DNA of 10,121 nt from Deltaproteobacteria bacterium (GTDB taxonomy: Bacteria > Desulfobacterota_B > Binatia > UBA9968): assembly GCA_027297485.1 (NCBI GenBank), contig JAPUHZ010000203.1, forward strand, positions 1-10,121, in the 5' to 3' direction. Below the pieces are notes generated by a model. It was not told where the DNA came from and did not search any database. It saw only the letters and a list, made by a program, of their open reading frames with translations. Shown here piece by piece: positions 5,435-10,121 of this stretch. Each line of letters begins with the position of its first letter. Position 1 is the first letter of the stretch. A program made the translations under genes and the position numbers.

Positions 5435-6284
5435 TCATCGACCAACCATTATTGTACACGGGGGCGCGGGTGACATTCCAGAAGAGGCGCTCCCTGGTCG
5501 GCTCGAAGGATGCAAGCAGGCCGCGCGGGAAGGTTGGGAAGTGCTTGGGAGGGGTGGATCGGCAATGGATGCTGTTGAGACGGCGGTGATTGCCCTCGAG
5601 AACAATCCGCTCTTTAATGCTGGCAGGGGGTCGGCACTGAATCTCCTTGGACAAGTGGAAATGGATGCCGCGATCATGGAGGGTAACACACTCTCTGCAG
5701 GGGCTGTGGCCGTAGTCAAAGGAATCAAGAATCCCATCAGGCTGGCACGCCGAGTGATGGAAGACGGACGCCATGTGTTGTTAGCCGGCGAGGGGGCGCT
5801 TTCTTTTGCACGTCAGTCGGGTATTGCCGAATGTGCTCCTGAGTCTTTAATCATCGAAAAGCAGTACGGTCGTTGGAAGAAAAAACACGGCACTGTCGGC
5901 TGCGTGGTCTTGGATCAGAGAGGTAGGATAGTAGTAGGAACCTCCACGGGGGGACTATTCAACAAGCTCCCCGGAAGGGTCGGTGATTCTCCGTTGCTGG
6001 GCTGCGGGACTTACGCGAACGAGATTGGGGGCGTATCTTGCACGGGTGATGGAGAGGCTATCATCCGAGTGGTGATGGCCAAAACGACTCTGGACTTTGT
6101 GCGCGCCGGATTTTATCCTATGGAAGCCGCCAAGAAGGCAGTTGGGTTGCTAGAGGAAAAAACAGGCGGTAAAGCCGGCCTAGTCATAACCGATCAATTT
6201 GGAAGGGTTGGATATGCGAGAAACACCGACCGAATGCCAATATGCCTGATCTCCGACCCTAACAGCATCGTTACAGACAGCTAA
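5427..6284 (+). CDS. iaaA: Isoaspartyl peptidase / L-asparaginase, Thr-dependent (Ntn hydrolase)
   Basis: 285 residues from ATG 5427, slightly short of the roughly 310-320 usual for plant-type asparaginases. Known: the precursor cuts itself before a Thr, giving alpha and beta subunits; the freed Thr then hydrolyses isoaspartyl dipeptides and L-asparagine, salvaging damaged peptides. Seen: IIVHGGAGDIP near the N-terminus; GGSAMDAVETAVIALENNPLFNAGRGS; the self-cleavage site HGTVGCVVLD with nucleophile Thr156; STGGLFNKLPGRVGDSPLLGCGTYA with the substrate-binding Arg; and SCTGDGEAIIR. All catalytic elements are intact. ATG 5427 is chosen over a TTG at 5400 that would add nine unconserved residues; GGA lies 10 bases upstream. 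The start is nested in the end of a 16-codon ORF, suggesting coupled translation. It converges with the ccm genes, 40 bp apart. Confidence 0.93.
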   Translation: MNSHRPTIIVHGGAGDIPEEALPGRLEGCKQAAREGWEVLGRGGSAMDAVETAVIALENNPLFNAGRGSALNLLGQVEMDAAIMEGNTLSAGAVAVVKGIKNPIRLARRVMEDGRHVLLAGEGALSFARQSGIAECAPESLIIEKQYGRWKKKHGTVGCVVLDQRGRIVVGTSTGGLFNKLPGRVGDSPLLGCGTYANEIGGVSCTGDGEAIIRVVMAKTTLDFVRAGFYPMEAAKKAVGLLEEKTGGKAGLVITDQFGRVGYARNTDRMPICLISDPNSIVTDS

Positions 6285-6324
6285 TCTGAAGGCCTTTTTT
6301 CACGGCCATCCAATTCATTGCCCC

Positions 6325-7986
6325 TCACATAATATGGTCGATCAAGATATCAACTTCTTTAGAGCCTATCTCAACGGGGTTTTTCTTATATTCCCCCGTT
6401 AGGTTACCCGGCTCCCTGGTCATCGGGTTGCCGTCTTTATCCAGGCGTGCAGAAATAACTACCTTACCGGAAAAGGGCACTCCTGGTACCATGACATTTT
6501 CAGGACCCAGGGAATAGGAGAGAGGAAAGACCGGAGCTTCTACCCTCCTGACGGCGAGGGGAGGGCGCCTTGTAGAATTTGCCGACCGGGCAATGATGAA
6601 TAGGACCGCTTTGGCGTCCACTTTTATTTCGAGCTTGGAATCGACGGAAACGATCCCTTGTATCTGCTTCTGGGCCGGCCCTGCTCTCACCTTTGCTTTC
6701 TTCGAGCCCTCTTTTTGTCGGCTGCTCAGTTCAGTAATGGTCTTCTGAATTTCATTCTTCTCTACCCCTGGCGGCATGATGCTTAAAAGCCTTCCCAGTG
6801 TCTGACGCGCTCCAGAAAAGTCTTCTTTGGCACGGTAAAGGAGCATGCCCTTGCCCCAAAGTGCAAGCGGAAATTTAGGGTCATTCAGGAGCGCTCGATT
6901 GAAAGCTAAAAGGGCGCTATCCGTATGGCCCGCTTGGGTAAGGATCAAGCCCATGTAAGTGTGCGCCTCAGGATGGTTCGAATCGAGTGTGAGAGCTCCC
7001 TTAAAGGCCTCAATGGCTTGAGCCCATTCCTTCCGCTCAAAGGCGGCTCGGCCTTGAGCAAGAAGAGATGAAATATTTTTTCCCGAGCTGCCCCCAATAC
7101 CTCCCGGACCAGTGCCGGTCAGAAAGTCACCCGTGATACTTTCCTGCTCGGAGAGCCTGGGTCGGAGCGATTTGGTTAAAAGGACTCCGAGTGTAATCCC
7201 GAAGAGTAAAAGAAAGGCCCCTCCTGCAGCTACCTGCCAGCCCCGCCAGCTCCGGCGAAAGGCCTTCTGCCTCTCGATGGTCTCCTTTTGGTGTACTGCC
7301 CGTTTAGTTTTAGGAGGCGATTCCTGTGCCCCGGGACGAGTCGGAGCAAAATTGTCAAGCTCCTTCAGCACCGTGGCGGCTTGGTTTTGAAGGTCTCGGC
7401 GGAGATCTTGGTAGTCGGTCTCCGATAGCCTTCCTGCCTGGTAGTCGAACTCAAGCTCTTTAAGATCAGCGTAAAGTCTGGCCTGCTCCTGCAAAAGGAG
7501 TGATCGGGGGGTCTCGGCCTCTGGATCCACCTCGACCGGCCTCTCTTCGGCTACTTCCCGCTGTACGCGCTCAATAAGGACCGGATCCACTGTCGGGGGT
7601 TGACGGCTATTTTTTTTACGCACCCAGTGCCTGGCGACAAAAATCACTAAGACTATCCCGCTAATCACGGCAACAAAGGGAAGTATCCAGAGCAGCAGAC
7701 TGAAACCCTTCGGTGTAGGGGCAAGGAGGATCCACTCGCCGTATTTGGAGACAAAATACGCCTTGATCTGTTGAGGGCTTTTCCCTTCTTTGAGCTGCTC
7801 CCGAATAACCCCGCGCATCTGCTGTGCCAGCTCCGAAGGGGAGTCGGCGGTGGAGAGGTTTTGACAGACCGGACAGCGCAGCTCAGCGGCAATTCTCCGC
7901 ACCTGCTCTTCCAGATCTGTCGGCTGCGCTACGAGGAGCGACGGGAGAATTAAGAGAACGACAACAAACTGAAAATATCGCCACAT
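6325..7986 (-). CDS. ccmH: Fused cytochrome c maturation protein CcmH-CcmI
   Basis: 553 residues joining two System I parts. Seen, in order: a signal/anchor helix (about 5-20); a periplasmic CcmH/CycL domain with LRCPVCQN, redox pair Cys38/Cys41, and KYGEWILLAPTPKG; TM helix 95-118; a charged cytoplasmic stretch 119-248 containing the CcmI-type LKELEFDYQAGRLSE segment; TM helix 250-270; a Gly/Ser-rich linker; tetratricopeptide repeats at about 305-410; and a C-terminal CcmI beta-domain (LFIIARSA, PLAVRRVEAP, ISARLDKDGN). Known: CcmH reduces or holds the apocytochrome CxxCH thiols, and CcmI binds its C-terminus. The second CcmH helix apparently doubles as the first CcmI helix. E. coli CcmH is also a fusion but much shorter (about 350). 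ATG 7986 lies 6 bases after the ccmG stop without a strong ribosome site, so translation is probably coupled. Confidence 0.93.
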   Translation of the reverse strand: MWRYFQFVVVLLILPSLLVAQPTDLEEQVRRIAAELRCPVCQNLSTADSPSELAQQMRGVIREQLKEGKSPQQIKAYFVSKYGEWILLAPTPKGFSLLLWILPFVAVISGIVLVIFVARHWVRKKNSRQPPTVDPVLIERVQREVAEERPVEVDPEAETPRSLLLQEQARLYADLKELEFDYQAGRLSETDYQDLRRDLQNQAATVLKELDNFAPTRPGAQESPPKTKRAVHQKETIERQKAFRRSWRGWQVAAGGAFLLLFGITLGVLLTKSLRPRLSEQESITGDFLTGTGPGGIGGSSGKNISSLLAQGRAAFERKEWAQAIEAFKGALTLDSNHPEAHTYMGLILTQAGHTDSALLAFNRALLNDPKFPLALWGKGMLLYRAKEDFSGARQTLGRLLSIMPPGVEKNEIQKTITELSSRQKEGSKKAKVRAGPAQKQIQGIVSVDSKLEIKVDAKAVLFIIARSANSTRRPPLAVRRVEAPVFPLSYSLGPENVMVPGVPFSGKVVISARLDKDGNPMTREPGNLTGEYKKNPVEIGSKEVDILIDHIM

Positions 7987-7992
7987 GACTGA

Positions 7993-8559
7993 TTAGCGGA
8001 TAGACTGATACGACCCTTTACCTTCTTTAGCGCTGACCAATCCGCGCTGGGCTTCGGCTAACTTGGCTGCAATAATGGCCCCTCCGAGAGTACCCACATG
8101 CTTGTAGGTGATCCGTCCCTCAGGGTCGATTAAAAAGGTTTCAGGGATTCCCCAAACACCATAGTCGATGGAGATCTTTCCTGAGGCGTCACGACCGTTC
8201 GGGTAGGTGATGTCAAACTCTTTGAGAAAGGCCAAGGCCTCCTTTTCACTGTCCTGGATATCAATTCCGAGAAAGACAATCTCCTCATCCTTGTATTTCT
8301 GCCAGGCTGCTTCCAAGTCTTTGGACTCAACTCTGCAAGGGGGACACCAGGAGGCCCAGAAGTTGAGAAAAACGACCTTTCCTCGGAGGTCATCGAGGCT
8401 AAGTTTCTTGCCGTCAAAAAGCGTTACGGTAAAGGGCGGCGCCGGACGGCCAATCAGGGGGGAGGGGATGTAGTGGGGATCACGGCTGAAGCCATAGGCA
8501 AGAATCCCGATCAGGGGGAGAATGACTGCTAAGGTAATGACGATGCGACGCCAAGGCAT
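7993..8559 (-). CDS. ccmG: Membrane-anchored periplasmic thioredoxin CcmG (DsbE)
   Basis: 188 residues, the normal size. Known: CcmG is tethered to the inner membrane facing the periplasm and keeps the heme-binding cysteines of apocytochrome c and CcmH reduced, drawing electrons from CcdA or DsbD. Seen: one N-terminal TM helix (about 6-22); the family lead-in PSPLIGRPAPPFTV; LRGKVVFLNFWASWCPPC with redox Cys72/Cys75; and GVWGIPETFLIDPEGRI with the cis-Pro139 opposite the active site, in the CcmG-specific form G-V-x-G-x-P-E-T. It sits between ccmF (47 bp upstream) and ccmH (6 bp downstream), the classical order. GAGAG lies 7 bases before ATG 8559. ResA-type proteins are similar, but the ccm context settles the role. 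Confidence 0.95.
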   Translation of the reverse strand: MPWRRIVITLAVILPLIGILAYGFSRDPHYIPSPLIGRPAPPFTVTLFDGKKLSLDDLRGKVVFLNFWASWCPPCRVESKDLEAAWQKYKDEEIVFLGIDIQDSEKEALAFLKEFDITYPNGRDASGKISIDYGVWGIPETFLIDPEGRITYKHVGTLGGAIIAAKLAEAQRGLVSAKEGKGSYQSIR

Positions 8560-8606
8560 AAAATAACTCTCAGCTATGGGCTTTCAGCTCTCTTATTTTT
8601 CCCAAC

Positions 8607-10121
8607 TCAAACCCGATTACTCGAAAACTCTTTCGCTGACTGCTTGCCGCTTGCGGCTGAGCGCTGCTTCATTGGCCAGACAGCTACAATGGTGCCTAGA
8701 ACTATCACTAGACCGCCCAGCCACATCCAGGCCAACAATGGCCGGACGAGAACCTTGAGAGTGACTTGGTTTTGCTCCAGGTCACTGAAGCCCGAAAGAA
8801 TCAGGTAGAGATCCTCGGTGAAGCTGCTGCGAAATACCGCCCGACCCACCGGTGATTGTTGAGTGGGGAAAAACTTGAGGGCTGGGGACAGGACACCAAG
8901 CTCATGCCCCTTGTTGAAGACCCTGAAGGCGCCTTCAACTCGGTAATGGGTAGGTTGCTGGGAGCCGCTTAGCCCTTCGAATTGAATCTTGTAACGTCCT
9001 ACCGAGAGACCCTCGCCTAGTTGAAGCGTCGCTTCGCGCTCTATGCTGTAACTCATAGAACCCACGATCCCTAAAACGATGAGGACGATCCCGAGGTGGA
9101 CGGTGAGGCCGCCGTAGCGTCGCTGGTTTCGCCGGACCAAGGTCACCAGAGCGGTGGCAACTCCCTCTCCGGCAATCCTGTGCCGGGCACGCACGGCAAG
9201 CGCGGTGTCGAACAGAATGGTGAATATCACAAAGGCCGAGAGGGTAAAGCCGAGGAGGGGGAGAAAGTCTCGGACCCCCCAGATGAAGAGGGCCAGGGCG
9301 ATAAGAAGCGAAGCGAGCGTGGGCCAGAGGAAGTTCCGCCTGAGATTATCCCAGGAGGCCTTTTTCCAAGCGATCATGGGGCCTACCCCCATGAGAAAGA
9401 CCAGCAGGAGAAAGAGAGGGACAGTGACCGAGTTAAAATAGGGCGCGCCGACGCTCACCTGAACCCCGGCCAGCGCTTCCGAGATGAGGGGGAAAATAGT
9501 TCCTAGAAGGATCGTGAAGAGCGCGGAGACTAGTACGACATTGTTGAGGAGGAATGCCGATTCCCGGCTCACCACCGAATCCAATTCGGGTTGTCCCTTG
9601 AGTTGATCTGCGCGATATATCAAAAGGCCGAAAGAGCCGAAAAGGACAAAGGCGAGAAAACCGAGGAACAGGGGTCCTACGGATCCGGAGGAAAAGGCAT
9701 GGATCGAGGAAAGGATGCCGGAGCGAGTGATGAAAGTGCCGAAAATAGTCAGGCTAAAGGCGATAATGATCAGGGAGAGGTTCCAGACCTTAAGCATGCG
9801 CCGGCGCTCCTGTACCTGAATGGAGTGAAGAAAGGCTGTGGCCGGGAGCCATGGCATGAAGGCCGCGTTCTCGACCGGGTCCCACGCCCAGTAGCCCCCC
9901 CAACCCAGGACATGGTATGACCACCATGCCCCCACCAGGTTACCCATAGTTAAGAAGAACCAGGCGATTAAGGTCCAGCGACGGGTGGTTACAATCCATC
10001 CCTCGTCAAGTTTACCCTTGATGAGGGCAGCCATGGCAAAGGCGTAGGGGACCATCAAGCCAACAAAGCCGGCGTAAAGAAGGGGCGGGTGGGTCAGCAT
10101 GTTCGCGTCTTCGAGAAGGGG
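8607..10121 (-). CDS. ccmF: Cytochrome c heme lyase subunit CcmF, N-terminus beyond the window
   Basis: 504 residues are visible and the frame stays open to the right edge. CcmF is usually about 650, so roughly 150 N-terminal residues are missing. The ATG at 10100 is internal: the seven codons before it (PLLEDAN) continue the family stretch that leads into HPPLLYAGFVG. Known: CcmF is the integral-membrane heme ligase of System I, taking heme from CcmE and attaching it to apocytochrome with CcmH/I. Seen (numbered from the right edge): WWD motif WGGYWAWDPVEN at 74-85; the four conserved histidines at 11 (HPPLL), 99 (LHSI), 141 (IHAF) and 342 (VHLG), matching the two axial heme ligands and the two transmembrane heme b ligands; many TM helices; a periplasmic domain at about 355-455; and a last TM helix near 462-482. 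ccmG follows after 47 bp. Confidence 0.95.
   Translation of the reverse strand, partial: PLLEDANMLTHPPLLYAGFVGLMVPYAFAMAALIKGKLDEGWIVTTRRWTLIAWFFLTMGNLVGAWWSYHVLGWGGYWAWDPVENAAFMPWLPATAFLHSIQVQERRRMLKVWNLSLIIIAFSLTIFGTFITRSGILSSIHAFSSGSVGPLFLGFLAFVLFGSFGLLIYRADQLKGQPELDSVVSRESAFLLNNVVLVSALFTILLGTIFPLISEALAGVQVSVGAPYFNSVTVPLFLLLVFLMGVGPMIAWKKASWDNLRRNFLWPTLASLLIALALFIWGVRDFLPLLGFTLSAFVIFTILFDTALAVRARHRIAGEGVATALVTLVRRNQRRYGGLTVHLGIVLIVLGIVGSMSYSIEREATLQLGEGLSVGRYKIQFEGLSGSQQPTHYRVEGAFRVFNKGHELGVLSPALKFFPTQQSPVGRAVFRSSFTEDLYLILSGFSDLEQNQVTLKVLVRPLLAWMWLGGLVIVLGTIVAVWPMKQRSAASGKQSAKEFSSNRV

Noticed and set aside
6285..6324. Bidirectional intrinsic terminator between the peptidase and ccmH genes (GGCC-TTTTTT-CAC-GGCC)
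   Set aside because: The stem is only 4 bp and the T-run lies in the loop rather than after it. The position is right for a terminator, but the structure is not convincing.
8641..8665. GCCGC-TT-GCGGC hairpin near the 3' end of ccmF
   Set aside because: It lies inside the coding sequence of the variable C-terminal tail and has no T-run, so it is probably incidental.
10098..10100. ATG at 10100 as the start of ccmF
   Set aside because: The preceding in-frame codons continue the conserved CcmF sequence, and the visible protein would lack the family's N-terminal helices. The gene is cut by the window edge.

Overview
This window is bacterial, dense in genes and of moderate GC (roughly 55%). It comes from a Gram-negative-type organism that makes c-type cytochromes by the Ccm (System I) pathway. 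No rRNA, tRNA, transposase or CRISPR is present, and I could not place the lineage. The mix of System I cytochrome maturation, a zinc-ribbon DUF898 protein and a CoA-transferase/HMG-CoA-lyase pair would fit a non-model environmental group (for example Methylomirabilota, Nitrospirota or Desulfobacterota), but that is only an impression.

Layout: (1) 1-2973, minus strand, read right to left: a family III (CaiB/BaiF) CoA-transferase, then a 150-bp highly structured non-coding spacer, then an HMG-CoA-lyase-family enzyme, then the N-terminal 216 residues of a zinc-ribbon/DUF898 membrane protein that runs off the left edge. (2) 2974-3326: a divergent intergenic region with three palindromes. (3) 3327-6284, plus strand: four closely spaced genes, namely a VOC-fold (extradiol-dioxygenase/glyoxalase type) protein, a one-domain cupin, an ADP-ribosylglycohydrolase and a Thr-dependent isoaspartyl peptidase/asparaginase. 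A 16-codon ORF resembling the start of an alkaline-phosphatase-superfamily protein lies just before the last gene. (4) 6325-10121, minus strand, convergent with block 3: the cytochrome c maturation genes ccmF (N-terminus cut by the right edge), ccmG and a fused ccmH-ccmI.

How the genes work together: CcmF, CcmG and CcmH/I form the late half of System I. CcmG and the CcmH domain handle the apocytochrome thiols, the CcmI part holds the apocytochrome, and CcmF carries out heme ligation. The CoA-transferase and lyase look like consecutive steps: activate a branched hydroxy-diacid as its CoA thioester, then cleave it into acetyl-CoA plus a keto acid. The plus-strand block has no obvious single pathway. 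It combines two small metal-fold enzymes with two enzymes that hydrolyse modified or damaged protein or nucleotide bonds.

The items most worth a second look are the structured spacer at 1606-1755 with mutually exclusive pairings, the CoA-transferase/lyase pair with a variant lyase active-site motif, the small ORF at 5384-5434, and the paired palindromes in the divergent promoter region.
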